Shown here piece by piece: positions 17,408 to 25,754 of a stretch of 64,000 nucleotides of DNA. The notes under the pieces are model-generated. The model ran no database searches. It was not told the origin of the DNA and saw only the letters and a program-made list of their open reading frames with translations. Each line of letters opens with the position of its first letter. The stretch's first letter is position 1. Position numbers and translations under genes: made by a program. The stretch is taken from the NCBI RefSeq assembly GCF_000022085.1, contig NC_011894.1, forward strand, positions 3,959,001-4,023,000, written 5' to 3'. Source of the stretch: Methylobacterium nodulans ORS 2060 (lineage in GTDB: Bacteria; Pseudomonadota; Alphaproteobacteria; Rhizobiales; Beijerinckiaceae).

Positions 17408-18046
17408 ATGGCCGCGTCGTCCTTCGACCGGGCGCTGTCGCTCGTTCTTGCGCACGAGGGCGGCTATGTCGATCACCCCGACGACCCTGGCGGCCCGACC
17501 AACCTCGGGGTGACCCTCGGCACGCTCTCCGCCGTGCTCGGGCGGCCCGCCACCCGGGCAGAGGTGAAGGCGCTGACGCCCGCCAAGGTCGCCCCGATCT
17601 ACCGCGCCCGCTACTGGGATGCGGTGCGTGGCGACGAGCTGCCGGCCGGCGTCGACTACGCCGTGTTCGACTTCGCGGTGAACTCTGGCCCAGCCCGGGC
17701 GGCCATCGCGCTGCAGCGCCTGGTCGGCGTGGCGGATGACGGGGTGATCGGAGCGGTGACCCTGGCGGCGGTCGCGCGCACGGATCAGCGCTGGCTCGTC
17801 ACCGCGCTGTGCGACCGCCGCCTGACCTTCCTGCGCTCGTTGAAGGGCTGGCCCACCTTCGGGAAGGGCTGGACGAAGCGGGTGGCCGGTGTCCGGACGG
17901 ACGCGCTCGCCCTGGTCACGGCACCCGTCGGCGCGACCTCGACGACCCTGCCGCCGGTCGGGACCCAGCCCCCGAAGCCCGCCACGGTGCAGACCGGCGG
18001 CCTGCTCGCGGCGCTCAAGCGCCTGTGGCGCGGCAAGGCGGCCTGA
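17408..18046 (+). CDS. Phage endolysin, GH108-type muramidase with C-terminal peptidoglycan-binding region
   Basis: A 212-aa protein from ATG 17408. The N terminus has the GH108 signature AHEGGYVDHPDDPGGPTN with the expected catalytic Glu (residue 17) and LGVT. YWDAVRGDELPAGVDY and FDFAVNSG follow, and a PG_binding_3-like part contains ALQRLVG and DGVIGAVT. It would cleave peptidoglycan at the end of the lytic cycle. No export signal is visible, so it should need the adjacent holin-like protein. It is first in the lysis cluster. Confidence 0.9.
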   Translation: MAASSFDRALSLVLAHEGGYVDHPDDPGGPTNLGVTLGTLSAVLGRPATRAEVKALTPAKVAPIYRARYWDAVRGDELPAGVDYAVFDFAVNSGPARAAIALQRLVGVADDGVIGAVTLAAVARTDQRWLVTALCDRRLTFLRSLKGWPTFGKGWTKRVAGVRTDALALVTAPVGATSTTLPPVGTQPPKPATVQTGGLLAALKRLWRGKAA

Positions 18047-18181
18047 ACCAACCGTCCGGAAATCCCAGACAGTTCGTCACCGCCTCAAGCCCCTTATTTC
18101 GCTTCGCCATCGGCGTTCCGAGGGCGCGTTCAGCACCACCCCGAGCCGGCCGGGCCCGCCGCGCATCTTCAGGAGCCCCCC

Positions 18182-18451
18182 ATGAACAGCGAGCAGCTCA
18201 CCTCACTCCTGCGCACCCTCCTTCAGGTCGCCGGCGGCATCGCCGTCGGTCGCGGCTGGATCGACGCCGATACTGCCACCGCGCTCACCGGCGCCATCGT
18301 CACCATCCTCGTGACCCTGTGGGGGCTGTACGCGCGCCGCAACGCTGCCCTGGTCGCCGCGGCCGCCAAGGTGCCGGAGGTCAAGACGATCCTCGCCGAT
18401 CCGGCCACTGCGATCGCCATCCCGAGCGCCAAAGTCCAGCCGGCACCGTAA
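18182..18451 (+). CDS. Holin-like small membrane protein (Pam3-gp28-like)
   Basis: An 89-aa protein from ATG 18182. It shows the pattern LLRTLLQVAGGIAVGRGW, then one strong membrane segment (ALTGAIVTILVTLWGLYA) and a soluble Ala/Lys tail with VPEVKTI. This matches small putative holins found beside endolysins in alphaproteobacterial phages. It would make the membrane lesion that releases or activates the endolysin. Confidence 0.75.
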   Translation: MNSEQLTSLLRTLLQVAGGIAVGRGWIDADTATALTGAIVTILVTLWGLYARRNAALVAAAAKVPEVKTILADPATAIAIPSAKVQPAP

Positions 18452-18468
18452 GGAGCGAGGGGGTCAGC

Positions 18469-18975
18469 ATGCATCTCCCGGGCACTCAACACACCGTCTC
18501 GCATCCGGCGGGGCCCTACAGCTCGAACCGCCTGTTCGAATGGGCCATGGCGGTGATGATGCTGCTGATCGCCCTGACGCTCGCGCTGCCAGGCGACACC
18601 CTGGAGCGGGCCTCGCTCAAGCCGATCGCGGACCTTGGCTTCGGCGAGGGCAGCATGGCCTTCTTCTTCGGCGCGGTGGGCGTGCTGCGCATCACCGCGC
18701 TCTACCTCAACGGCCACATCAACAACGGGCTGGTCCGCCCCAACGGAGCCAACGTCCGGGCGATCTGCGCCGGCTTCGGGGCGCTCATCATGGGCCAGCT
18801 CACCCTCGCCCTGGTGGTGGAGGCCATCACTGCAGCGGCACCGTCCTTCGTGATCCCGGTGTTCGGGACACTGACCCTGTTCGAGGCGCTCTCCTGCTAC
18901 GTGGCACGTCTGGATGCGGTCGACCGCAAGTCGCGGCTGGGCCAGGCGTTAATAGCCCTGGAGCAGGTGGGCTGA
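18469..18975 (+). CDS. Prophage membrane protein, four predicted membrane segments
   Basis: A 168-aa protein from ATG 18469 (GGAGCGAGGGGG upstream). Four hydrophobic segments are visible: WAMAVMMLLIALTLAL, MAFFFGAVGVLRITALYL, AICAGFGALIMGQLTLALVV and FVIPVFGTLTLFEALS. It lies in the lysis cluster between the holin-like gene and a coiled-coil membrane protein, so a lysis-accessory role is likely. No named family is recognised. Confidence 0.65.
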   Translation: MHLPGTQHTVSHPAGPYSSNRLFEWAMAVMMLLIALTLALPGDTLERASLKPIADLGFGEGSMAFFFGAVGVLRITALYLNGHINNGLVRPNGANVRAICAGFGALIMGQLTLALVVEAITAAAPSFVIPVFGTLTLFEALSCYVARLDAVDRKSRLGQALIALEQVG

Positions 18976-18976
18976 G

Positions 18977-19342
18977 ATGGAACACCTGATCGCCTTGCTG
19001 CCTCTCCTGTCCTCCATGCCGGTGCTGCAGGTCATCGTCGGCGGGCTGGTGTCGGTGGTCTGCGTCGCGATGGTGCTGCGGGCCAATCGCGACAAGGCTG
19101 AGGCCCCGCCACCGGCGCCCGGCAGCCTCGCGGACGGCCCGCTGCTGCACTTCCAGGGTCCGGCGGCGCTGCTCGACCTCCAGCGCGAGATCCGCGACCT
19201 GCTGCGCCAGGGCACGGAGGCCCAGAGCCGGATTGCGGAGTGCGTGCGGATCATCCGTGAGGAGAGCCGACGTCAGACCGAGATCCTGGACCGGATCGAG
19301 CGCGAGCAGGCCGTGCAGGGGCGGGCCAACCGCGAGCACTGA
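18977..19342 (+). CDS. Membrane-anchored coiled-coil protein of lysis cluster (spanin-like position)
   Basis: A 121-aa protein from ATG 18977, starting right after the previous stop. A single N-terminal membrane anchor (residues about 5-35) is followed by a Pro-rich linker and a charged helical region (LQREIRDLLRQGTEAQSRIA, RREESRRQTEILDRIE-like). This architecture and position resemble an inner-membrane spanin (Rz-like), but no overlapping o-spanin lipoprotein is seen, so the role is an inference. It is the last recognisable prophage gene. Confidence 0.6.
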   Translation: MEHLIALLPLLSSMPVLQVIVGGLVSVVCVAMVLRANRDKAEAPPPAPGSLADGPLLHFQGPAALLDLQREIRDLLRQGTEAQSRIAECVRIIREESRRQTEILDRIEREQAVQGRANREH

Positions 19343-19595
19343 GCCCTGCGTCAGATCCTGGAGCGCACCGAGCCCGCCCTGCACGCCGCGGCGGGCTATT
19401 TCGTTGCCGGGGAGGCTGTGCTTTCCTGTGTCAATCTCCAAGTTCGACACTGCGCCCGGCTGCCTCTCACCGCCGGGTTTTTTCGTCTCAGGCCGTACCA
19501 AAAGGCCATCCCGCCCGAGCCGGTGATGTGCTCTTCTACTCAGGACCTGCGATCCCTTTGCCCCGCCCGGCGCCGCCGTGGTGGGGCTTTTCGTT
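19343..19595. other. Intergenic region with terminator-like hairpins at the prophage edge
   Basis: No gene is seen. Near 19468-19486 (CACCGCCGGGTTTTTTCG) and 19562-19590 (CCCGCCC...GGTGGGGCTTTT) are GC-rich inverted repeats followed by T runs. They are suited to end the prophage lysis transcript and the convergent gene at 19596-19799. No attachment-site duplication could be recognised here. Confidence 0.4.
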
Positions 19596-19799
19596 TCAGG
19601 GCTCCTCATCCGGCCAGGGCACGTCCCGCCCAAGCACCTGGTAGTGCGCCGGCAGCGGGCCGGATCCGGTCGGGTGCCAGCCGGTCTCGGCATGGACCCG
19701 AGCAGAGTGGGCCAGCATGGCGCGCATCACGCCGATCTCCCGGGAGCCGCAGGCAGAGCAGCTCACGGCCGCGGTGATGTGGCTGTCCGCGCGCACCAT
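19596..19799 (-). CDS. Small CxxC protein with conserved C terminus (lineage-specific family)
   Basis: A 67-aa frame from ATG 19799. It contains VSCSACGSREIG, a possible zinc-binding half knuckle, and ends with PLPAHYQVLGRDVPWPDEE. The same C-terminal signature recurs at 25054-25344 (PQPAHYKVVGRDVPWPD) and 42879-43067 (LPAHHKVVGRDAPWSDEE), so this is a repeated family in the window. It may be the C-terminal half of a longer protein whose N-terminal half (RRSPRRAYDENGREI) appears separately elsewhere. Function unknown. Confidence 0.55.
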   Translation of the reverse strand: MVRADSHITAAVSCSACGSREIGVMRAMLAHSARVHAETGWHPTGSGPLPAHYQVLGRDVPWPDEEP

Positions 19800-20084
19800 C
19801 CCGGACCTCTGGGCCGCTATTACCCCGCGCTGACCCACTTCCGTCCGGCCAAGTGTTGAAACACCTCGCCACAGCGGGGTACGACGCAACTTGATCGATT
19901 GCCGCCCTAAGCAGCCCCAAGAAGACAGCCCAAGAGGTTTTTTGACCTATCCACTCAGCCCGCCACGGCGAGCCGCCTTCCGTGTCGGACGCCTGTCTGG
20001 ATCTGCCGCATGGGCCCCTGCGTTGACTCGTTCGACACGGGCCAGAAGCCCCGTGTCAGCCAACGTACATAGGGAGCTCTCCCG

Positions 20085-20354
20085 ATGAAATCTGCGCCCA
20101 TTCTTGGCGCATGCGCCGCAGCCGTAGTGTCCCTCAGTTCAATCGCCCTTGCAGCGGAAGGGACGACCACAGGAGCAGGAGCCGACAAACCGGCAGCGGC
20201 GGGGAATGCTCAACAGGAGCCACGCACGACCGGCACGACACCAGGCGCAAATGTTGGGGGCGGAGCGCCCGGCGTCGCAGGACAGCCAGGTGGCCGAGCC
20301 GATCCCGGCCACCCGCCGGGTCCAGGCGAGCGTCCTGAATCCAAGCAGAAGTGA
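20085..20354 (+). CDS. Small exported Gly/Pro-rich protein
   Basis: An 89-aa protein from ATG 20085 with AGGGAGC upstream. A clear signal peptide (MKSAPILGACAAAVVSLSSI, then ALAAEG) is followed by a low-complexity, probably disordered Gly/Pro/Ala/Gln mature region. It is probably periplasmic. No family is recognised. Confidence 0.65.
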   Translation: MKSAPILGACAAAVVSLSSIALAAEGTTTGAGADKPAAAGNAQQEPRTTGTTPGANVGGGAPGVAGQPGGRADPGHPPGPGERPESKQK

Positions 20355-20457
20355 AAGAACCGCAAGTTCGCTGTGCTGGCCGCGCGCAACTCGGCGATGG
20401 TCGGCGGCCGCAACCCCGGCCGTACTCGTAGGCGCGACGGGGGTTGCGGCGGGTCAC
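20355..20457 (-). pseudogene. Remnant of RRSPRRAYD-type small gene, frameshifted
   Basis: On the minus strand MTRRNPRRAYEYGR runs in one frame and RPPTIAELRAASTANL continues in another. Together they match the intact start at 42879 (MSRRSPRRAYDENGREI, PPTIDMLRAEADR). The signal disappears at the end of the neighbouring plus-strand gene. Just upstream on the minus strand is LARPA-stop, resembling the tail of the gene family at 42336-42593. Confidence 0.55.
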
Positions 20458-20526
20458 GCGGGCCTCGCCAGCATGGTCACAATCAGCGCCGGCTGGACGC
20501 TGCTGGGCAGGCGCTGAGATCGCCGG

Positions 20527-20763
20527 TCAGGCCCCGTCCGGCCCATCCTTCTTGCGATTCGGCGGTGGGGACGGCATGCCGCGATGCCTCATCTCCGCAC
20601 GGATCACCGCACCCTCCACTCGCTCGCTCCTAAGGGCGAGGACACTGAAGCGGAGCGCCTTCAGCAGTTCCTGCCGCTGTTCGCGGAGGCACTGGCGCTC
20701 CCGCTTAAGCGCTTGAGCATCGTCCAAGACCGCTTGAGTATCGCGTGCGACATGGTCGGTCAT
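20527..20763 (-). CDS. Small helical hypothetical protein
   Basis: A 78-aa frame from ATG 20763 (MTDHVARDTQAVLDDAQALK). It is rich in Arg/Glu/Leu (RERQCLREQRQELLKAL) and predicted coiled coil, ending in a Pro/Lys tail. The frame could start further upstream at 20865. The protein-like composition supports it, but no family is recognised. Confidence 0.5.
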   Translation of the reverse strand: MTDHVARDTQAVLDDAQALKRERQCLREQRQELLKALRFSVLALRSERVEGAVIRAEMRHRGMPSPPPNRKKDGPDGA

Positions 20764-21370
20764 GGCGACCTGATGCACCCGATCCGCGGTCGCGTCGTTC
20801 AGCTGGGTTACTTCGCCCCGAGCATGCGCGCCTGCTACGGATGCGAACTGGGGGTGAGATCTCACCGGTGAAGAGCCGCAGGGATGACCAGCGCCGAGGC
20901 CCCCGACATCGTGGCAGAGATGGAACCATCGCAGGCTGCCGCGCGATATGCCTGCGGTTATGGACGTTCTTTCAAGGTCGGCCGGGCTTCCCTCACCCGC
21001 TGCCGGCGCTTCTTTGTGCGCCGGTCGAGTTGCTCCGCAAAGACAACCCTACAGCGGAACAGGCTGCGCCGCGCCGCGATGAATTCAATGGCCATGTCTA
21101 ACCCCCATGGCCCCCTTGCTCACTGCCGGCTGGATCACGCATCTCCGGCCGGCTTCTTTCTAGCCAGCGAGGGACAGCGCGCCGGCCCCGGGCAGTGTCC
21201 TCACCCGCGGTCGGCGTCTCTTTGCCCGGCATCTGCCCGGTTCAGGCCGACAGATCGCCGCAGTAGATCCGCCGGCCCGCGAGGCCCGCTGATCGTCACC
21301 GGTAATCCCCATTTATCTCCGGCGAATGAGACCTCCGGAACATTGTCCCGAGGCTCTCATTCCCATTGAC
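20764..21370. other. About 600 bp without a supportable gene
   Basis: The open frames here have the Arg/Pro/Ser-rich composition of shadow frames, and none has a convincing start and ribosome site. The last 60 bases (from about 21309) are shared with the region upstream of the second AraC-like gene at 28563, so they belong to that duplicated unit. Confidence 0.4.
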
Positions 21371-21688
21371 ATGACAGACGAGGTTCACCAGCGCTTGCGC
21401 GCCACGATGACTGAGAAGCCCCTCGGCAAGCAGCAGGTCGCGCAGATGATGGGGATGCATCGGCGCACGCTGAGCCGCCGGCTGAAGTCCGAAGGCACGA
21501 GCTTCACACAGGTCGCCGACGAGACGCGGCTTAGCATCGCGAAGCAGTTGTTGGCCGACACCACCCTGAGCCTAGCGCAGATCTCGGCCGCGCTGGAGTT
21601 CTCCGATCCGGCCGCCTTCACGCATGCCTTCCAGCGCTGGACCGGCACAACGCCAAGCGCATGGCGGAAAGAACACCGGCGCCATTGA
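21371..21688 (+). CDS. Stand-alone AraC-type DNA-binding domain (copy 1)
   Basis: A 105-aa protein from ATG 21371. It is only the double helix-turn-helix DNA-binding domain: QQVAQMMGMHRRTLSRRL forms the first HTH, and SLAQISAALEFSDPAAFTHA followed by FQRWTGTTPSAWR forms the second with the AraC signature. Full AraC regulators have about 200 more N-terminal residues. The upstream frame (PPEHCPEALIPI) may be a trace of that lost domain. A nearly identical copy lies at 28563-28880. It could bind DNA without an effector domain, or be a truncated relic under selection. Confidence 0.75.
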   Translation: MTDEVHQRLRATMTEKPLGKQQVAQMMGMHRRTLSRRLKSEGTSFTQVADETRLSIAKQLLADTTLSLAQISAALEFSDPAAFTHAFQRWTGTTPSAWRKEHRRH

Positions 21689-21768
21689 AAGCCGGTAGCC
21701 CAGGTTAAGGCGCCACGCCTGCCGGCGTGGTTGTCTGGGGTGCTCCTCCCAATGGTGCCCTTCTCAGC

Positions 21769-21800
21769 CCGCCCGGTCCTGCCGTGGCGGGCTCTTCTCC
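21769..21800 (+). terminator. Terminator-like hairpin
   Basis: AGCCCGCC...GGCGGGCT followed by a pyrimidine run (CTTCTCC). The same GCCCGCC/GGCGGGC hairpin recurs at 22300, 28991, 33478 and elsewhere in the accessory region. It lies downstream of the AraC-like gene. Confidence 0.5.
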
Positions 21801-21891
21801 GTTTCCCGCATCTTACGGCGTACCGCAAGCAGGCTAACCTTGAGAGGACCGTGGTGGTGCACAGGCTCAAACCTCCGGTGCACCGCAAAGA

Positions 21892-22179
21892 TTACCTACC
21901 GCTCGGAGCGGCCGTGCTGCCGGTGACAGCATTGCCACGACTGTAACCCGCCGGTGCGCCGCGCGTGACGTTGTTGAAGCGCCCGCCTCTACGCATCACG
22001 CCGAAGCGGCGATGGCGGGCTCGCCGCATGTGATGGTGGGCCACCCGGGCTTCACTGATGATGCCCTCCGGCGCCGCGACCCCTTGGCTAGAGCCGATCG
22101 GCAGGGCGGCGGCCGGCTCGGTGAGAGCGGCCGCGCCGATCCCGGCGAGTACCGCGGCTGTGATGATGGCTATCCGCAC
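21892..22179 (-). CDS. Small exported His/Arg-rich protein
   Basis: A 95-aa protein with GTG start at 22179 and GAGGAGC upstream. A signal peptide (MRIAIITAAVLAGIGAAALT, cleavage near AALP) precedes a mature region rich in His and Arg (RVAHHHMRRARHRRFG) and Gly. This composition is frequent in small periplasmic proteins of the group. No function is assigned. Confidence 0.65.
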   Translation of the reverse strand: MRIAIITAAVLAGIGAAALTEPAAALPIGSSQGVAAPEGIISEARVAHHHMRRARHRRFGVMRRGGRFNNVTRGAPAGYSRGNAVTGSTAAPSGR

Positions 22180-22299
22180 GCGATCAAGCTCCTCTGGCCG
22201 TCCTTGCTGACGCCTCGCTCCGGTTGAGGGGTCGAAGCGTCTGAAGTTAACTCCGCGAGCGGACTCTTCTTTCCACCTCACAAACTTAAGTTCAGAGCA

Positions 22300-22334
22300 G
22301 CCCGCCCGGCCCCGCCGCGGCGGGCTTTTTCGTT
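22300..22334 (+). terminator. Rho-independent terminator-like hairpin
   Basis: GCCCGCC, a GC-rich loop, GGCGGGC, then TTTTTCG: a strong stem and T run. It is the best example of the repeated hairpin family in this window. Confidence 0.6.
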
Positions 22335-22688
22335 CCGGCGCTACGCTGCCGCCCGGGGCCTGAGAAGGTTCGGCCCGGGTGGTTCCAGCATCCGGGCCCC
22401 GCTTGCGCGGGCGACCCGCCCACGAGGAGTAAGCGGCTCACGGGACTCGCACTACCGCGGAATACGTGGCGGGGCAAAGGCCGCGCCGCGCCCTATCATC
22501 TCCCGTGAGATTGACGGCTCCTTGATGGCGGCGTGCCGGGATGATGAGGGTCCGGTGCTGGAAGCCTCGCGGCGGCGCTCTGCGTGAGCCCGAGCGCGGC
22601 AAGCGCCATGCGAAACTCACGATCCGTCAGGGGCCGCGCTCGGTCCTCACTCCCGATCAAGTCAGGGGAATCGGGTGCCGGCGTCGCC

Positions 22689-22943
22689 TCAGCCGCCGGC
22701 GAGCTGCTCGGCGAAGTCCTCCGGCACCTCACCGAACTGGCCGAGGATCACGACGCTCTCCAGCTCGCCGGTCTCGTTGTCGGCCCGGATCTGGAGAGCC
22801 GCTGCGCCCGGCTTGCGGGTCGCAATCGCCTCGGCCCGCTTGAGCGCGCCGCTCCCGGTTGGCGCCACATCGCGCGCGCCCGGTACGAGGCGCTTCCGCT
22901 TAAACTCGGAGGTCTGGATCAGGTAGGTCGTCCCCGTCGCCAT
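22689..22943 (-). CDS. Small hypothetical protein
   Basis: An 84-aa protein from ATG 22943 with GGAGGCGAGCG upstream, a good ribosome site. It reads MATGTTYLIQTSEFKRKRL, then ALKRAEAIATRKPGAAALQI, and ends in an acidic segment (FGEVPEDFAEQLAGG). No signal peptide or membrane segment is seen. It resembles small cytosolic orphan proteins of the lineage; no family is recognised. Confidence 0.65.
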   Translation of the reverse strand: MATGTTYLIQTSEFKRKRLVPGARDVAPTGSGALKRAEAIATRKPGAAALQIRADNETGELESVVILGQFGEVPEDFAEQLAGG

Positions 22944-23040
22944 CGCTCGCCTCCGCGCTGCTCCCTCTGGGCAGCGTGCAGGTTCTGATTTTGTTCTATC
23001 ATCGGCGCTCGCGCGAGTCTCGCCCGGATTGAGCGGAGCC

Positions 23041-23313
23041 ATGCCGATGACCAGAATCCAGGACGCCCCTGAGATCGTGCACGCCTTCATTCACGAGGGC
23101 GAGGCGCGGGCCTGGGCGCTGCCCTACGACGGCCGGTTCGAGGTTGCGGGGGATCAGATCAATGTGACCTACGATCCGGCGCGTAGTGGGCAGGTCTGGA
23201 CGGCGGCGGTGATGCGAGGGAGTCGCGTTGTCTACCGTCTCACGGCCGAGGAGGTGCGGGCGATCGTCGGCTGCTACGAGCTGCGAGATTGTCGGGGTAA
23301 GCGCTACCCGTGA
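23041..23313 (+). CDS. Small hypothetical protein
   Basis: A 90-aa protein from ATG 23041 (alternative ATG 23047). The body is globular-looking (IVHAFIHEGEARAWALPYDG, TAAVMRGSRVVYRLTAEEV) and ends CYELRDCRGKRYP. It is divergent to the 22689-22943 gene and convergent with the pseudogene at 23304. No family is recognised. Confidence 0.6.
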   Translation: MPMTRIQDAPEIVHAFIHEGEARAWALPYDGRFEVAGDQINVTYDPARSGQVWTAAVMRGSRVVYRLTAEEVRAIVGCYELRDCRGKRYP

Positions 23314-23652
23314 CCGTCGCGCTGCAGCACCCACCGCAGCCGCCCGACCGTCCCGACCGAGACCCCAAGGTCATCCGCGATGTCCGCCCGCGGCCGGTCC
23401 GCCAGGATCACCGCCGCCACGTCCGGCGCCCGCCACCAGCCGGCCGGCCGCAGTGACGGGCCGAACAGGGCGGTCCGGGCCTTGGAGGTGCCGCCGACCG
23501 AGCAGCCATGGCGCACGGCAAACGCCTCCAGCGTGAGGTCCACCAGCCTCGGCCCGCGCCGCCCACCATGCGGCCCGGTCGGTGATGTAGTGGTGGCCGA
23601 GCAGCCGCCGGATGCGCTTGATTGCGGTCGCGCCGATGGGCAGGCCCAGCAC
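23304..23652 (-). pseudogene. Frameshifted small HTH protein
   Basis: The first part (LGLPIGATAIKRIRRLLGHH, then AAWWAARAEA) and the second (VDLTLEAFAVRHGCS, then RADIADDLGVSVGTVGRLRW) are in different frames. The switch is near 23565 at GAGGCTGGTGGAC. Joined, they give about 115 aa ending in a helix-turn-helix (DIADDLGVSVGTVGRL). Upstream on the same strand is AVRTAILLARPA-stop, resembling the C terminus of the 42336-42593 family. A single-base indel is the simplest explanation. Confidence 0.55.
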
Positions 23653-23993
23653 CGCACCGCCGTGAGCGCCGCCGGAGGCGCGCCACGGCTCCAGGCGCGC
23701 CTCGAGGGCGAGCTATTACGCGGGCCTCGCCAGCAGGATCGCCGTCCGCACCGCCATGCGTGTTAGGCGCCTTAAGAGCATCTGGTGGTCCGCGTCCGAC
23801 ACGGATGGGCCCTTCAAGAAGGCGACCGTGTCCAAAAGCCGGCAGATGGCGCCGGCCGGCTGGGGCGCAAAGCAGTATTTGGAACAGATTTCCAGCCAAC
23901 GTGGTTATTGTTTCGCAATCCGTGAAAAAAGGAGCCGCCATGCTTGGCGTGGCAGTAGGCAGGCGTGTGCGTATCAGCAGAAAGATTTGAGAG

Positions 23994-24191
23994 ATGAGCT
24001 TCGTAGTTGTCGGCTGGAAATCCGGCATCAGTGCTATTTTTCACAAGGAAACCCCTGTGGCTGCCCTTGAAAAGGCCCGCGATCTTGAATGCACGTCCCA
24101 TGAGGCGGTGGTTATCAGGGACATTACAGGCAGAGACTATCAACCCACTCAGTTCGATCGTTTGTTGGTGAGCCCGGGAAGACGCGCATGA
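23994..24191 (+). CDS. Small hypothetical protein
   Basis: A 65-aa protein from ATG 23994. It reads MSFVVVGWKSGISAIFHKET, then VAALEKARDLECTSHEAVVI. The size, composition and lower GC separate it from shadow frames. It appears monocistronic. No family is recognised. Confidence 0.6.
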   Translation: MSFVVVGWKSGISAIFHKETPVAALEKARDLECTSHEAVVIRDITGRDYQPTQFDRLLVSPGRRA

Positions 24192-24588
24192 TCACGGAAG
24201 TGCGTTTCGACCCCTCAAATTTGTCCTGCTGCGGCGGGGGCGTGGCCCAGGGCTGGGTGAATGGACGACACTCGCCAACCGGAAGATCAGCCCCTCAGGG
24301 GTGCTCACGGGCATGGCGGCTTACCCGGACCGGCCCAATGGGCGTCCAGGCGCGCTGACCGCGCTTTCGCCGGCCGACTCAGCCCGTGAGCATGCCAGGG
24401 CAGCATGGGACTGTGCTGATCTGGCTCAACCCGGGCGGTTCCATCCGCTGAGCCGTCATGTTACGCCAGCCGCAAAGCTGTGCTGAAACAAAGCCACGCT
24501 GAAGCATAGTATCCCAAAGAGATATGTGACTGATGTATCCACACCAGTCTAGTTTTTATTGTCTGGATCCTGACCTCAGGAGGCCGGA
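24192..24588. other. About 400 bp without a supportable gene
   Basis: No frame here has both a plausible start and protein-like composition. The last 60 bases before 24589 are AT-rich (GTCTAGTTTTTATTGTC) and probably carry the promoter of the next gene. Confidence 0.35.
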
Positions 24589-24789
24589 ATGTACCCCTCG
24601 TTGGACGATGTGATCGCCCAAACGGAGCGCTGGCTCGCGCATTACGAGCAGTGCTGCACGCGGTGGTCAGAATTTGCTGCAAACAGGAACATGCTGATGC
24701 AGAGCATGTTCAGGCCACCCGCGGTGCAATCGGTGCGTCCGCGCCTTCGAGCCCATGCGGACCGAGGCGATCTCCGTCTCGGCCGCTAG
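24589..24789 (+). CDS. Small protein whose 3' end runs into a repeat
   Basis: A 66-aa frame from ATG 24589 with AGGAGGCCGGA upstream. The first 35 residues look genuine (MYPSLDDVIAQTERWLAHYE, then RWSEFAANRNMLMQ). The remainder is Arg-rich, and the stop TAG lies inside the CTAG end of the palindromic repeat at 24786. The natural C terminus may have been replaced when the repeat arrived. Confidence 0.5.
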   Translation: MYPSLDDVIAQTERWLAHYEQCCTRWSEFAANRNMLMQSMFRPPAVQSVRPRLRAHADRGDLRLGR

Positions 24790-24891
24790 AGCGCTCCCCG
24801 CCGAAGTGGATACCGGTTCGGCGTGAGGGAGCGCGAAAAATCAAAGACTTGGGAGCCGTGCCCGTTTCAATCGAAACGGTCGCGGCTCTAG
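24786..24891. repeat. CTAG-bounded palindromic repeat (REP/MITE-like)
   Basis: The repeat starts CTAGAGCGCTCCCCGCCGAA and ends CGGTCGCGGCTCTAG. Inside it are GTGGATACCGGTTCGGCGTG and GTTTCAATCGAAAC, both partly palindromic. It resembles the intergenic repeats common in Rhizobiales/Methylobacterium genomes (recognition from memory). The CTAG ends also match the ends of the IS630-type elements in this window. Confidence 0.6.
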
Positions 24892-25053
24892 AGAGATATG
24901 TTTGGTCCCGCTCCCGTTGTAGCGCGCCGCCTTCTCCCGCGCGAAACTGTTCAGGCGGGCCGCCAGCGGCTGGGGAGCCGCCGAGGCTCTCCAAGCTAGC
25001 CTCTGAAGCTTGATGGCCGTCTAGCCCTCGTCCAGGCGCCGGGAACCGGCCTT

Positions 25054-25344
25054 TCAGATCGCCGTCCACCCGTCGGGCCACGGCACGTCCCGTCCGACCA
25101 CCTTGTAGTGCGCGGGCTGCGGACCGGATCCGCTCGCGCCCCAGCCGCTCGCAATGTGGAGGCGCGTGCGGCGCCGGCTGTCTGGAAGGTCTACCTGACC
25201 CTGCTGGCGAGCCGGCTCGGGGCGGACTTCCATGGCCAGTCTGTGGTGGGAGCTCGGCGAGTAGCCCCACAAGCCTTGGGCACTGCTGCAGGCCTGCATC
25301 GCAAACGAGGCGTCCGCCCTCAGCGGGCCCTCGCCGTAGAACAA
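25054..25344 (-). CDS. Possible small protein of the AHYKVVGRDVPWPD family
   Basis: The frame opens at TTG 25344 and ends with GSGPQPAHYKVVGRDVPWPD, matching the C terminus of the protein at 19596-19799. The N-terminal part (RADASFAMQACSSAQG) is only loosely similar and lacks a CxxC pair. It could be a diverged paralogue or a decayed copy; the start is uncertain. Confidence 0.4.
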   Translation of the reverse strand: MFYGEGPLRADASFAMQACSSAQGLWGYSPSSHHRLAMEVRPEPARQQGQVDLPDSRRRTRLHIASGWGASGSGPQPAHYKVVGRDVPWPDGWTAI

Positions 25345-25466
25345 GCGAAGACAGCAGGCGTCTCACGCGATCCGGCCGCCCTCAGAGCCTGCCTCGGTGC
25401 CCTGCCGATCTGGTCAGGTCCAGGCACGTTCTGCTTCGAACAAGCGATCACATGCCGGTGAGGCCC

Positions 25467-25679
25467 TTACTCGTCCACGGGGACAGCTACCGCCGCCCCA
25501 TGATCTGCGGTCGTGGGCGGCGCGGCGGCCATGCCGGCCACCAAAATACCGAGCGCCAGGGCTGTCGCACTCAGCACGATACTCACCACGCCAGCCCACT
25601 GCTCAAGGTGTGGCATGACCGCCAGACCGGCGGCGAAAACGAGAACCACGACCAGCGGCAGCATGGGGAATGCGAGCAC
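25467..25679 (-). CDS. Small membrane protein, two membrane segments
   Basis: A 70-aa protein from ATG 25679. Two hydrophobic helices are visible (FPMLPLVVVLVFAAGLAV and VVSIVLSATALALGILVAGM), followed by a short Pro/Thr tail. No family is recognised. Confidence 0.6.
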   Translation of the reverse strand: MLAFPMLPLVVVLVFAAGLAVMPHLEQWAGVVSIVLSATALALGILVAGMAAAPPTTADHGAAVAVPVDE

Positions 25680-25754
25680 TTGGATACCTCAGCTGTAGGG
25701 AGAGCCGATAGATCGCCTCCCGCCAGCCTTGGCTCCAGCCCGCGATATGTCGCG

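Noticed and set aside
21400..21688. Complete AraC regulator
   Set aside because: The N-terminal effector domain is absent upstream, so only a DNA-binding-domain protein is called.
22496..22732. Possible HTH gene on the minus strand
   Set aside because: Only a short stretch (EFRMALAALGLTQSAAARL) looks like a protein. The rest is not, so it is mentioned only as a relative of the 36985 pseudogene.
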